Assembly (NCBI GenBank): GCA_040218535.1
Contig: JAVJRG010000012.1
Location: 1-64,000, forward strand
Direction: 5' to 3'
Origin: Lacipirellulaceae bacterium
GTDB lineage: Bacteria; Planctomycetota; Planctomycetia; Pirellulales; Lacipirellulaceae
DNA: 64,000 nt
A program made the translations under genes and the position numbers. Positions 1 to 7,737 of this stretch are shown here, piece after piece. A model generated the notes under the pieces. That model was not told where the DNA came from, did no database searches, and saw only the letters and a program-made list of their open reading frames with translations. Position 1 is the first letter of the stretch; every line of letters starts with the position of its first letter.

Positions 1-1
1 G

Positions 2-124
2 CTACGAGACGGCGCACGAAGAACCCAAGAAAGGCTCGTTGAACTCTGCGGACAAGTCCTCGAACTCTTCACCGAAACCGAGATCCGAAACTACTTTCGA
101 CATTGTGGGTACCGCTACGAATAG
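2..124 (+). CDS. C-terminal end of a transposase-like protein (partial, probably IS630 family)
   Basis: The frame starting at base 2 stays open from the window edge to a TAG at 122-124 and gives about 40 residues ending in [10 protein letters not shown]. Endings of the form 'NYFRHxGY' are typical of IS630/DDE transposases, where this short helix closes the protein. Only the tail is visible, so no catalytic residue can be checked. Its place at the edge of an integrase-bearing island fits a transposon remnant or a complete IS extending left. Seen: open frame and tail motif. Inferred: family. It could be another protein that ends similarly. Confidence 0.4.
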   Translation, partial: LRDGARRTQERLVELCGQVLELFTETEIRNYFRHCGYRYE

Positions 125-251
125 ATGTAACACGCTCTAGAGGCTAAATCCCCTGCAGAACCGGGGCATAAATAGTCGGGCTATGCTTAGCTCTTCTATC
201 AATTCGGTCACTTGTTGCCGATTCTTTCTTCAACCGCTCAGGAGACACCCC

Positions 252-413
252 ATGTCCGAATCAGAAAAGACCCCCCAAGAAAGTAGAGTTCCAGGAACTC
301 GCTCTGAGATTGATGATACGATCCCTGACAACTGGCAACAGTTCTTGAAGATGACAGCACGATTACTCGCACAACAGTGGCGGCGAGAGCAGGAACCTAT
401 CAGCAAGACTTAA
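252..413 (+). CDS. Small hypothetical protein (53 aa) of the left island
   Basis: The ATG at 252 follows an AGGAG at 240-244 at good spacing, so it is preferred to an in-frame upstream start at 183. The product is short, acidic at its N-terminus (MSESEKTPQ) and carries one likely amphipathic helix near residues 30-45 (WQQFLKMTARLLAQQW). No family was recognised. A strong hairpin terminator lies about 50 bases after the stop, which supports a real short transcript. It is in an integrase-bearing island, where small accessory or regulatory proteins are common, but no function can be assigned. Confidence 0.5.
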   Translation: MSESEKTPQESRVPGTRSEIDDTIPDNWQQFLKMTARLLAQQWRREQEPISKT

Positions 414-466
414 CCCCATCACTTCTCCACGCAGCCGTGCCTTGACGTGCTCGAGATTCTACTGAT

Positions 467-490
467 GCCCGCCAACTGGCGGGCTTTTTT
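467..490 (+). terminator. Rho-independent terminator
   Basis: GCCCGCC (467-473) and GGCGGGC (478-484) form a perfect 7-bp GC stem with a 4-base AACT loop, followed directly by six T residues. It ends the transcript of the 53-aa gene and separates it from the gene starting at 548. Confidence 0.85.
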
Positions 491-547
491 CATGCGCTGA
501 ACGAAGCGCCGGTACCAACCTTCATTCATCACCAAGAAGGAATCAAC

Positions 548-1393
548 ATGAAAAACCCCACCGAGAACCAATCCTCTGACACGATGAGCCTCACACGACA
601 ATGGCGTTCTGACGTCATGATTTCTCATCGATCCAAGAAACGAGTTGCCCCGCGCACCTTCGCTGGTCTGGGGATTCTCTCTCCCCAACCTCAAGCAGGC
701 CTCGTAAAGCTCAACCAGCTTCTGCTAGTCGCAGTCTACGACGAGCCGATCGACCGACGACGTCCCGCGATTCGAGTGATCGCCTATCGTCCCTGCCAAA
801 CACTTCATGGGGTCAATTGGGCTTCCGCTGAGAATTCGGTCCTCTACAAGGACCTTGCTCTGGAACCGAAATGCGGCTCTCGCGGGCTGGTATTCGATTC
901 GCAGAAACAGGACCTTTTCCAACTAGCCCTGAAGCTCAACAGTCGTATCAGCCAAGCAGAAACGCGGCTGCGACTTCGCAGCCGGCAGAGCAGCTCCCTT
1001 CAACTGCCTCGACTGTGGGCCGGTTTCCCCCAAGCAACTCACGAAGCGTTGAAGATAAGTGGGCCGGAATGTGAGCAGATTGCTGAGCGATTTGGGCTGT
1101 CGTTCCAGAAGCTTAAGAAGAAGTTCACGAGGAATCACCTTGGACTCCACCTACTCCCATTGGACTGGGTCAGCGATTCCCTGATGAATTCGTTACAGAT
1201 CTTTGCAGATCTGGCAGAGTTCCCGCGTACTCAAGTCTTTTCGCTCTTCGAGTTCCCGAATGATCTGACCGGCTATCAGGGAGCGGCCTGCTACGATTTC
1301 TATGCAAGCCGATTTCGGGCTGAACATGAAACACGACTTCTTGAGACCTCGCAAGGCGCTCGCAATTCAAGCTCTGGGCTGGCCGCTTGCTGA
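548..1393 (+). CDS. Hypothetical protein with a possible helix-turn-helix segment
   Basis: 281 residues starting at an ATG preceded by AAGAAGG. The N-terminal part has beta-rich segments (LNQLLLVAVYDEP, AIRVIAYRPCQT). Around residues 175-195 there is a stretch (CEQIAERFGLSFQKLKKKF) that reads like a helix-turn-helix, suggesting DNA contact. The C-terminal third is mostly helical. No known family was recognised. It is the first of a run of plus-strand genes of unknown role (548-3127) in the left island and overlaps the next small frame by a few bases, which suggests co-transcription. A regulatory role is inference only. Confidence 0.6.
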   Translation: MKNPTENQSSDTMSLTRQWRSDVMISHRSKKRVAPRTFAGLGILSPQPQAGLVKLNQLLLVAVYDEPIDRRRPAIRVIAYRPCQTLHGVNWASAENSVLYKDLALEPKCGSRGLVFDSQKQDLFQLALKLNSRISQAETRLRLRSRQSSSLQLPRLWAGFPQATHEALKISGPECEQIAERFGLSFQKLKKKFTRNHLGLHLLPLDWVSDSLMNSLQIFADLAEFPRTQVFSLFEFPNDLTGYQGAACYDFYASRFRAEHETRLLETSQGARNSSSGLAAC

Positions 1394-1611
1394 TCAAGTT
1401 GTGGCGTGGCCACAGGGTGCTCAAGACCAAGCGACGCGACCAACTCCTGTTGGTTAAACTAAGGCGCGAACAAGGTACTCACTGGAGATCGCTGACGCTC
1501 CAAGAGTACGTCGGTGAACTGCAAGTTGAGTATCGGTCACGACACGATGAGGAAGCACAGCTATCAGCAGATCTGTCCACGGAATCCCAAGGAGTTACAG
1601 ATAATCGATAG
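1387..1611 (+). CDS. Possible small basic protein (74 aa), overlapping both neighbours
   Basis: The frame opens with TTG at 1387, overlapping the end of the preceding gene, and contains no internal ATG. The product is Arg/Lys-rich in its first half (LIKLWRGHRVLKTKRR) and acidic later. It overlaps the following gene by 65 bases or more, which argues against it unless that gene starts further downstream. It may be a true coupled gene or the remnant of a longer protein. No family was recognised. Confidence 0.3.
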   Translation: MLIKLWRGHRVLKTKRRDQLLLVKLRREQGTHWRSLTLQEYVGELQVEYRSRHDEEAQLSADLSTESQGVTDNR

Positions 1612-2155
1612 CATACCTGAGGATGAACTGTCTGCTTGGTATCAAGCAGGAATTGCGACAATGGCCGTTCGGAATCGTATTGAGGTCCATCAGCTCACAT
1701 TGGAGGAGTCCACAGGCAAACGAGCTGGTGTACGTGTAGAGGCATTTCCCGCATCACGGATTCTGAACTTACGCGAGGGGGAGTTAAGAACTTCCCGAAT
1801 TGAGGACTATGTCTCCACCTTGCTGGCTGGGACGGTAGGTCGGCTGATACGAATCATGCTGAGCTACGATGGAAACCGAGAAGGGCATAGCACAAAGCAT
1901 CCGGCGATGCGGTGCTGGGAAACCACCCTAGAGGCCCAGGAACCCGAAACGGATCGGGCCTATGCGATTACCGTTGGGTATCTTCAAGAGAAGGATGGCG
2001 GCGACCCGACTGAAACCTTGCAGCGACTCTGGTTAGTCGTCTACGGGGAGCTGCAGACTCCTTCTTGCTCAAGGATGTTGAGCTTGGTCGCCGAGAAATT
2101 GCTCGAGAAGCGCAAGCTAAGTTCCTCGATAATTCACAGGCTGCTCAGCGACTAG
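1547..2155 (+). CDS. Hypothetical protein of the left island (202 aa)
   Basis: The ATG at 1547 (MRKHSYQQIC) was chosen; an in-frame GTG at 1514 would add eleven residues. Neither has a clear ribosome binding site. The product is a mixed alpha/beta soluble protein with a segment (AWYQAGIATMAVRNRIEVHQL) followed by strands, and no signal peptide or membrane segment. No domain was recognised. It lies between two other unknown island genes in the same orientation, so one transcript from 548 to about 3127 is plausible. Confidence 0.5.
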   Translation: MRKHSYQQICPRNPKELQIIDSIPEDELSAWYQAGIATMAVRNRIEVHQLTLEESTGKRAGVRVEAFPASRILNLREGELRTSRIEDYVSTLLAGTVGRLIRIMLSYDGNREGHSTKHPAMRCWETTLEAQEPETDRAYAITVGYLQEKDGGDPTETLQRLWLVVYGELQTPSCSRMLSLVAEKLLEKRKLSSSIIHRLLSD

Positions 2156-2359
2156 ACTGATGAGGCGAGCAGAGACTCTCTCCAGCTCATCACATCTAGG
2201 GATCTAGAGTTTCGGATAAGTTAGTATTCATGAGAAACTGCCGTTGCAATCTGGCAGTGTGGTCAGGAAATTGGAAATTGAGAGCATCCAAGATTCCCGC
2301 TCGGTCGCCACAGCCAGCGGGATCTCCTTTCCCAGCCACTTTTGTACAGAGCTGTAGCC

Positions 2360-3127
2360 ATGCCGACGCGACGCCTTCCCCAGAACAGTCAAACACTTGA
2401 AATTGCCCTCAAGACTTGCAATGACCAAGTAAACGCCGTTGCGAAACTTAAGCAGCGTGATCAGGTCCGTTTAGATGAAATATGCAATCTGACTGCTGAC
2501 TCGAAAGCATTGTCCAATGCAGCGAGGCGAACGGAACAGTTAGAAGAATCAATGGATGAAGTCTTCCTCGTTGGCCTAGATGACACCCACATACTGAGTA
2601 GCCTCGTAGACCCCAAAGTCATACGAAAGGCTGGTGAGCACATCAGTTCTGGCATTAAAATTCTGGAAGCAGCGGCAAGGTCGAATCTCTCAGCGGAGAA
2701 GCTTCGAACGAAACTTCGCGCAGGCTATAAAAAACTAATAGAGGGACATTTGATCCACTTGCAAGAGCTGCGCAGCTTACAACACGACCTTATCCATGCT
2801 TTAGAAGCTATCGCGGGCAAGGATCCATCATTACCAATGTGGGATTCAGCGACCGGAGAGCTGACGTACGAAGGGAAGCTCGCCAAAGAAGTACAAACAA
2901 ATGCAAGTCAGCAGCGGAAAATCCTTGACCTCTTTGAAAAACAAGGCTGGCCAAGTCGCCTGTCGTTGGATGATGTTTTCGACGATGAGCAAGTGCGACG
3001 ACATGCCAAAAGGCTGAAGAAGAATTGCTCTTTGATCACGTTTACTTCGAGTAGCAGTAAGGAAGCTGGCACGGGCATCTGTTGGCAAACCGAAAAGCGC
3101 CACGGAAGCGCCACGGAAGAGGCTTAG
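2360..3127 (+). CDS. Hypothetical coiled-coil protein with a planctomycete-type C-terminal winged-helix-like module
   Basis: 255 residues from the ATG at 2360 (an upstream TTG at 2342 is in frame). Residues about 15-60 and 95-150 read as long helices, probably coiled coil. The last third has a W-P-x(n)-D-x(8-12)-LKK-x(6)-F-x(8)-GTGICW pattern (WPSRLSLDDVF ... AGTGICW). That order resembles the short C-terminal module seen in many planctomycete proteins, which ends in 'GTGxGVxW' and is thought to be winged-helix-like; the resemblance is from memory. A DNA-binding or phage/island regulatory role is possible but unproven. The 298 bases after it (3128-3425) hold no convincing gene. Confidence 0.5.
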   Translation: MPTRRLPQNSQTLEIALKTCNDQVNAVAKLKQRDQVRLDEICNLTADSKALSNAARRTEQLEESMDEVFLVGLDDTHILSSLVDPKVIRKAGEHISSGIKILEAAARSNLSAEKLRTKLRAGYKKLIEGHLIHLQELRSLQHDLIHALEAIAGKDPSLPMWDSATGELTYEGKLAKEVQTNASQQRKILDLFEKQGWPSRLSLDDVFDDEQVRRHAKRLKKNCSLITFTSSSSKEAGTGICWQTEKRHGSATEEA

Positions 3128-3425
3128 ACAAAGTAGCCTGCAATCATTCTGATCTCCTTAGCACCATCCGCGTAGGCGAGAGAATGATCGCAATCCACAG
3201 CAAAATTCGGACAACACGACCGGCACTGCCAAGAAACTATTCGAGGCACATTCTTGCCGATTCCTTAATACGCGCAGCCTACGTGGTCTTAAGCATCCGG
3301 CGTTTGCCCAGAGCCGATAGATCGGGCCGCTTCATAGCAGCGCCTGTCTCAAAGTCGCCGCAGCGAGTTTTAGGGATTCTGATTGCGACTCAGCATTTCG
3401 CCATTTCGGGTGGTGGGAGGCGTGG

Positions 3426-3662
3426 ATGAGCAAACGAAAAAAAGTGAAGACCGAGAGCATTCTTCAGAGTTTGCCCCCCGTAATTTCGCCACAGCAGTTG
3501 GCCACAGCAATCGATATCCAGCGTTCTACCGTCTACGAGTGGATTGCAAAAGGCAGACTCGATGGCTGCTTCCGAAAGCGTGGCAAACACAACCTACTTG
3601 TCACTGAAGCGACGATCGAGCAAATATTCAATGGACCAGATTGGAGCAATGAAAAAAACTAA
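3426..3662 (+). CDS. Excisionase-like helix-turn-helix protein
   Basis: 78 residues with a GGGAGG ribosome binding site just upstream. Residues about 19-60 match the MerR-like 'helix-turn-helix domain' of excisionases: SPQQLATAIDIQRSTVYEW followed by a positively charged wing (RKRGKHNLLVTEATI). Such proteins bind DNA near attachment sites and steer the partner tyrosine recombinase towards excision, or regulate its gene. It overlaps the integrase start by 14 bases, so the two are translationally coupled. Function as an Xis-type factor is inferred from motif and position. Confidence 0.75.
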   Translation: MSKRKKVKTESILQSLPPVISPQQLATAIDIQRSTVYEWIAKGRLDGCFRKRGKHNLLVTEATIEQIFNGPDWSNEKN

Positions 3663-4797
3663 CAACAGAACACTAATCGGAACGCGAGTAACTATTTGCA
3701 AACGCGGGAAGAAGAAAATCTATCAAGCAGATTTTCATTGGAATGGTCAACACCGACGAATATCACTCCGGACTGCTAACAAGAGAGTAGCGATCGAGAA
3801 AGCTATCGCCTTGGAAAAGCAACTAATTGATGGAACATACGGCTCTGTTGAGAGTCATGAACAGAGCACTCTTCCGCAGAAAACGTTTGAAGAAGCTACT
3901 GAAGAGTTTTTGGATTACAAGCTTACCGAGGGGCTGCGACCCAAAACCTTTTCTAAGTATCGCGGAATATTGAAACTGTTCGCATCCTTCCTTGCCACGA
4001 AATCAATCAACAAAGTAGGCAAGGTCCACCTAACGCACATTGATGACTTTCGAAAGAAACGCAACTCAGAAATTGGGACAAAGTCGATGCATCATGAGGG
4101 CACTTTACTTAAGGCATTCTTCGCATGGTGTCACGATCGTAGCTATTGCAGGAAGAATCCCTTGGAGAAAAGGAAGTTCTCACCACCAAAAGCGAAGAAG
4201 AAGCAGCGTGTTTTGACGTTAGCCCAAATCAACAACTTGGTCTACGCTGCGTCTGGTAACCTTCGATATATTCTGGGGATGATTGCCTTTACTGGGATGC
4301 GAAGTGGTGAATGCCAACGCCTTCTCGTCCAGGACATCGATCTTAAGTCAGGGTGGATTCATATCCGCAGCCGCACCGGGAAGGAAACGAAGACCGGAGA
4401 CGAATGGAAAGTACCAACGCATCCAGCACTTCGAATGCTTCTTGAAGAGTACTCTCCCCGAAAAAGCGGTTACTATTTCACGCAGCCACCGAGTCGACAG
4501 TATCCTAATGGTGATCACGAAATCAACACGAAACGCCTCAACGAAAGCTTCCAGAAGTTGCTAAGATCACAAGGCCTTCCAACAGGGATCAAAAACGATG
4601 GCTTCACAATTCACAGCCTGAGGCATGCGTTTAAGTCGATTTGCGTAAGTAGACTCATACCGCGCGAATACGTAGATCATTGGCAGGGCCATAGCAGTAT
4701 CAGTAATGCCTCCGATATCTATTTCCACACATTTGAAACAGACAGCCAAGAACACATAAGAAAAGTCCCGTTTGGGCAAGCCGAGCCGGCGGTGTGA
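3649..4797 (+). CDS. Tyrosine recombinase (phage-type integrase)
   Basis: 382 residues from the ATG at 3649, which has a GGAG just upstream; another ATG at 3631 is in frame. It contains an N-terminal arm-binding region, a core-binding SAM-like domain (about 75-165) and the catalytic domain (about 180-375). The catalytic set is complete: R218 (GMRSGE), K245 in the beta-hairpin, H322 and R325 (HSLRH), H348 (GHSS) and nucleophile Y358 (DIYFHTF). It would insert and excise the island. Its gene ends about 280 bases from the 3' end of tRNA-Ser(CGA), the usual position for an integrase using a tRNA attachment site. It is coupled to the excisionase-like gene. Confidence 0.93.
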   Translation: MKKTNNRTLIGTRVTICKRGKKKIYQADFHWNGQHRRISLRTANKRVAIEKAIALEKQLIDGTYGSVESHEQSTLPQKTFEEATEEFLDYKLTEGLRPKTFSKYRGILKLFASFLATKSINKVGKVHLTHIDDFRKKRNSEIGTKSMHHEGTLLKAFFAWCHDRSYCRKNPLEKRKFSPPKAKKKQRVLTLAQINNLVYAASGNLRYILGMIAFTGMRSGECQRLLVQDIDLKSGWIHIRSRTGKETKTGDEWKVPTHPALRMLLEEYSPRKSGYYFTQPPSRQYPNGDHEINTKRLNESFQKLLRSQGLPTGIKNDGFTIHSLRHAFKSICVSRLIPREYVDHWQGHSSISNASDIYFHTFETDSQEHIRKVPFGQAEPAV

Positions 4798-4833
4798 TCC
4801 GGCGCCCTTTAACCCTCCATGGAGGACAGTAGT

Positions 4834-5145
4834 ATGTGTACCAAATTTTTGAGATCCACAAACGTTTCTTTACTGTTCGCAGCAGCGTGGATTATCACGG
4901 TCGCTAGCGGCAAAGCGGCACTGGCGTCAGAGCCCATCACAGGAGAAAAAGCCGAGAACGTTTTATACTCGGCGGAGTTTGCTAACCGGGACGAAACAGG
5001 GACAAGCGGTATCCCAAGATTGATCAACCGACCACAGGCACTGAAAAACCAGTGGCCAACGAGCCGTTCAGTTTACGCAGCGGAGGGCAAGGGACTCGAA
5101 CCCTCAACCCCTTGCGGGGCAACTGATTTCGAATCAGTCTGCTAG
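4834..5145 (+). CDS. Small exported protein whose frame runs antisense into tRNA-Ser
   Basis: The ATG at 4834 follows GGAGGAC (4821-4827) at good spacing. The first 25-30 residues look like a signal peptide (basic start, then VSLLFAAAWIITVA and AALA before SEP). The frame then continues through about 60 unrecognised residues and enters the antisense strand of tRNA-Ser, giving the familiar artefact GLEPSTPCGATDFESVC. The good start suggests a real gene whose 3' part was replaced when the island joined the tRNA attachment site. A truncated or chimeric product is likely. Confidence 0.4.
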   Translation: MCTKFLRSTNVSLLFAAAWIITVASGKAALASEPITGEKAENVLYSAEFANRDETGTSGIPRLINRPQALKNQWPTSRSVYAAEGKGLEPSTPCGATDFESVC

Positions 5146-5162
5146 CCATTCGCATACCCTCC
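5081..5162 (-). tRNA. tRNA-Ser(CGA)
   Basis: Read on the minus strand, the 82 bases form a class II tRNA: acceptor GGAGGGT with GCCCTCC plus discriminator G, an anticodon arm ACTGA/TCAGT with loop TTCGAAA (anticodon CGA, codon UCG), a long variable arm CCCC-GCAA-GGGG, and a T arm GAGGG-TTCGAGT-CCCTT. The CCA is not encoded. Its 3' end faces the integrase gene, so this tRNA is the likely attachment site of the left island and is intact at this junction. Confidence 0.93.
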
Positions 5163-5554
5163 GGGGCAATGCCGTTTAAGCAATCTCCCAATTTATACCG
5201 CTGGAGACGGTTGGGCAAGAACGGCTTAGTGGTGAGGCGGGCTAGGGACGAATCAACCAACTGCGACCTGCTTACCCAGCCCGCAAAACTGGTCATCGCT
5301 GGCTTGGCTGCTGGGCATAGTCGTTACGAACGGCCCGCTCGTGTGCGTTTTCTGCCGGGTATGCGGGCCGCGTCGGGATTTGTCGGTTTGGTGTCGTGTG
5401 CGTCGTGTGCGCTGCGGTCGTGAAAGATTCGTTGGAGCGACGGGCCACGGTCGATGACACAGGTATCCCCCGATCCTGAAGAAACCCGAGCGGCGCCGGC
5501 ACCGACGACTAGCACGCTTGGGCCCCTCCCCAACTCCCTCCCCGGACCCTCCAG
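5163..5554. other. Intergenic stretch without a convincing gene
   Basis: 392 bases between tRNA-Ser and the 98-aa gene. Frames in it are open but have no clear starts or recognisable products. A GC-rich pair GCGGGCT / AGCCCGC (about 5238-5288) could form a hairpin but lacks tRNA arms. The tRNA-Ser promoter should lie here, on the minus strand just above 5163; no clear box is visible. Confidence 0.5.
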
Positions 5555-5851
5555 ATGCCCAAAGAAAAAACGATCCGACTAGTGACCCGCGGCAAAAACG
5601 GCGAGCTCCGCACTCGCGACTACAAACACGAAGACGCCCTGATGAAGATGCACACGCAAATCGGCGTCGACGATTGTTCCACCGACTTAAGCCTCCGCGG
5701 CTTGCCGGTCTTTCGAGGCCTGATCGGCCCGATGCCTGAGAGCAAAGACATCGTCCGCTACGAAACGCCCGAGGTGTTCGAAAGCCTGACCAAAGAATGG
5801 GGCGCGACGAAGCCGAAACGAAGAACGCGACGAAAGACGGCGAGCAGTTAA
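5555..5851 (+). CDS. Conserved-looking small hypothetical protein (98 aa)
   Basis: Starts MPKEKTIRLVTRGKNGELR and ends with a strongly basic tail (KPKRRTRRKTASS). No signal peptide or membrane segment is present. The body has alternating charged strands and a GLPVFRGLIGPMP motif, with no family recognised. The start lacks a strong Shine-Dalgarno sequence. An intrinsic terminator lies 60 bases downstream. The basic tail could mean nucleic-acid or ribosome contact, but that is a guess. Confidence 0.55.
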   Translation: MPKEKTIRLVTRGKNGELRTRDYKHEDALMKMHTQIGVDDCSTDLSLRGLPVFRGLIGPMPESKDIVRYETPEVFESLTKEWGATKPKRRTRRKTASS

Positions 5852-5910
5852 TATTGGCTGTCAGCTATCGGCTGTCAGCTTTCAGCTGGATATCGTGAAC
5901 CAATCCCTAG

Positions 5911-5935
5911 CCCCCAGCGCAAGCTGGGGGTTTTT
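5911..5935 (+). terminator. Rho-independent terminator
   Basis: CCCCCAGC (5911-5918) pairs with GCTGGGGG (5923-5930) around a GCAA tetraloop, followed by five T residues. It ends transcription of the 98-aa gene. Confidence 0.8.
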
Positions 5936-5951
5936 CCTTGCGCATAATGAA

Positions 5952-5971
5952 CCCCTAGCTTGCGCTAGGGG
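5952..5971. repeat. Perfect short palindrome CCCCTAGC-TTGC-GCTAGGGG
   Basis: An 8-bp perfect inverted repeat with a 4-base loop, 16 bases after the terminator and similar to it (CCCCCAGC/GCTGGGGG). The tandem occurrence of two related hairpins, together with two nearby copies of GGCTGTCAGCT (about 5857-5887), suggests intergenic repeat units. It may act as a bidirectional terminator for the convergent gene at 6023-6691. Confidence 0.6.
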
Positions 5972-6022
5972 CTAGGGTGTGTTCTCTGAGTTATTTACTT
6001 TCCACTCTCTCGATCAACTACC

Positions 6023-6691
6023 TCAATACCTTCCACCGGTTGGTGGTTGCCAACCGGTGGCTTGCCTTGGTGGGTCGTTCTCGAGAGCGACGCCGCCGAG
6101 TGGTTTCGATGCGATCGAAGTACGGCTCGAATTCAAGCTCGTACTCGGGCGAGCGGCCAGCGTTGCTGAAGGGCCTCGCGTGTCAGCCAAGGCGGTCCCA
6201 CTTCGCAAGCGCGGGTCGTTCGGGGCGAGGGCCATTTTCGTTGTCACTTCCTCTTCCACAGTCCGATAGGCAGTTACCGGCACCTGGACAGTACGGGTTT
6301 CGGGCACCCACGCACTGCGTGTCACGGGGACACTCACCGTAGCGACTTGTTGTGTCCACGTGGTGACTGGCTTCATCTCGTGAGTCCAGTATGGCGTGAT
6401 CAACGGATTCCAACGGCCTCTTAATTTGGAAACCATCTGATACTGCGTCACGGGTACGCTGTAGAGTTGCTGGGTTTGGTAGTTGTCCGTGGTGATCTGC
6501 TGGCGATAGGTGGTTTGCGTTTGGTCACGCATTTCCGTTACGGGAACTTGGCGTTGCGTGACACGTCGGGTGATCTGGTAACCGTCGCGAACCTCTTGGG
6601 TAACCTGAGCTCTCAACGGTACGGCGGAAGAAAGCAGGATTGCACCAGCCAAAACAGGAAAAAAGCGGTGTCCGTTTTTGATCTTCGTCAT
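6023..6691 (-). CDS. Secreted protein with Thr/Val/Pro-rich repeats
   Basis: 222 residues from the ATG at 6691, which is preceded by GAGGAC; an upstream extension to 6904 lacks a plausible start. Residues 1-28 form a signal peptide (MTKIKNG, a hydrophobic core, ending LRAQ). The mature part is built from imperfect repeats of the type Q-VPVT (RQVPVTEMRDQ, YSVPVTQYQM, VSVPVTRSAW, VQVPVTAYRTV), typical of a fibrous or surface protein. The C-terminal 80 residues are Ser/Pro/Arg-rich and probably disordered. No enzymatic motif is present. Similar repeat proteins occur in planctomycetes; the role is unknown. Confidence 0.7.
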   Translation of the reverse strand: MTKIKNGHRFFPVLAGAILLSSAVPLRAQVTQEVRDGYQITRRVTQRQVPVTEMRDQTQTTYRQQITTDNYQTQQLYSVPVTQYQMVSKLRGRWNPLITPYWTHEMKPVTTWTQQVATVSVPVTRSAWVPETRTVQVPVTAYRTVEEEVTTKMALAPNDPRLRSGTALADTRGPSATLAARPSTSLNSSRTSIASKPLGGVALENDPPRQATGWQPPTGGRY

Positions 6692-6946
6692 GGAATATTG
6701 TCCTCGTCGTTGTTCGGCGAGTGAGCCAACCACAACCGAAAACGCAACCATGCGCCCTCGCGAAGCGACTCGAAAACCAAGTACTGAATAGTCCAAAGAA
6801 CGGCCGTGAGAGGAGTCTTCAAAAGCTGTGCAATACAATCCGGCACGTCCTGCTGGGTATCGGCAATCGAAGACGCCCTTCGCCACCCTTGTCTCAGCAA
6901 GCACGGCCAGCCGTATTCAACTCGCCCAGATTAACTCAGTGCTAGC

Positions 6947-6975
6947 TAGACCTTTGCTCGATGATGGGCGATAAT
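6947..6975 (+). promoter_or_regulatory. Possible sigma70-type promoter of the Trm112-like gene
   Basis: TAGACC (6947-6952) and GATAAT (6970-6975) are separated by 17 bases, giving four of six and five of six matches to the -35 and -10 consensus. The predicted start near 6983 leaves a leader of about 37 bases before the GTG at 7020. The rest of the 6692-7019 gap shows nothing else clear. Confidence 0.35.
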
Positions 6976-7019
6976 CTTCGTTCTGAAATGACAATCCCCT
7001 GGCACCTAGGACCAGATCT

Positions 7020-7274
7020 GTGGTGAGTGACCAATTGCTAGAAATCCTCCGCTGCCCCCAAGATCAGTCGCCGCTGACGCGTGCCGAAGCAGCGCAGATC
7101 GAACGAATCAATGCCCTGATCGAGGCGAAGCAACTCACCAATGTGGGGGGTGATCGCGTCGAAAAACGGCTCGACGGGGGTCTAGTACGAGCGGCGGGCG
7201 ACCGGCTGTATCCAGTGATCGATCGCATCCCCGTCATGCTACCTGACGAAGCGATTGATCTGTCGCAACTCTAA
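7020..7274 (+). CDS. Trm112-like protein
   Basis: 84 residues starting at one of two adjacent GTG codons (7020 or 7023). The start (LLEILRCPQDQSPL) and the end (YPVIDRIPVMLPDEAI) are the two signature parts of the Trm112/UPF0434 family. These small proteins often carry a zinc-binding CPxC, activate methyltransferases in other organisms, and are common beside unrelated genes in bacteria. Here the second Cys of CPxC is replaced (CPQD), so zinc binding is doubtful. The insert in the middle is longer than in many bacterial members. Confidence 0.85.
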   Translation: MVSDQLLEILRCPQDQSPLTRAEAAQIERINALIEAKQLTNVGGDRVEKRLDGGLVRAAGDRLYPVIDRIPVMLPDEAIDLSQL

Positions 7275-7351
7275 GCAAGCACTTCAACCCTGGCTTGCGG
7301 AGGACGACTTCCTACTCAACTCTCGACTGACTAATCTCTATTCTTTACCCC

Positions 7352-7690
7352 ATGACTATCTTCAAGAAGATCATCAACGGCGAAATTCCCGCGAACATTG
7401 TTCATAACGACGAGCATTGCCTCGCGTTCCACGACGTCGCACCGCAGGCACCCGTGCATGTGCTGGTGATTCCCAAGAAAGAAGTCGTTTCGATTGAGCA
7501 TCTCGCGGAAGAGGACGCTGAGCTTCTAGGCCACCTGTGGCTGACCATCGGCAACGTCGCTCGCGATCTGGGTCTCGCCGAAAACGGCTACCGCGTGGTC
7601 GTCAACTGCGGAAGCGATGGTGGCCAAAGCGTTGACCACTTGCACTTTCACATCCTCGGCGGCAGAAAGCTCGACTGGCCGCCAGGATGA
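7352..7690 (+). CDS. HIT family nucleotide hydrolase (HinT-like)
   Basis: 112 residues with the full-length HIT fold. The start TIFKKIINGEIPA and the C-terminal histidine triad (DHLHFHILGG) are those of the Hint branch, which hydrolyses purine nucleoside phosphoramidates and adenylated amines in the cytoplasm. The strand motif HVLVIPKK and the GQSVDH loop before the triad are intact, so the enzyme should be active. It is 78 bases after the Trm112-like gene and 48 before the DoxX gene, on the same strand. Confidence 0.92.
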   Translation: MTIFKKIINGEIPANIVHNDEHCLAFHDVAPQAPVHVLVIPKKEVVSIEHLAEEDAELLGHLWLTIGNVARDLGLAENGYRVVVNCGSDGGQSVDHLHFHILGGRKLDWPPG

Positions 7691-7737
7691 GAGTCGCCTC
7701 CGGATAGACGACAGCCTGCTACAAAAGGAAACCTCCG

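Noticed and set aside
3082-3429. Open frame between the coiled-coil gene and the excisionase-like gene
   Set aside because: It overlaps the end of one gene and the start of the next, has low-complexity composition and no motif.
5238-5288. GCGGGCT / AGCCCGC pair resembling a second tRNA
   Set aside because: It has no D, anticodon or T arm and only about 50 bases; it is kept only as a possible hairpin.
7020-7274. Zinc-binding Trm112 with complete CPxC
   Set aside because: The second Cys is replaced by Asp (CPQD), so a zinc site is not claimed.
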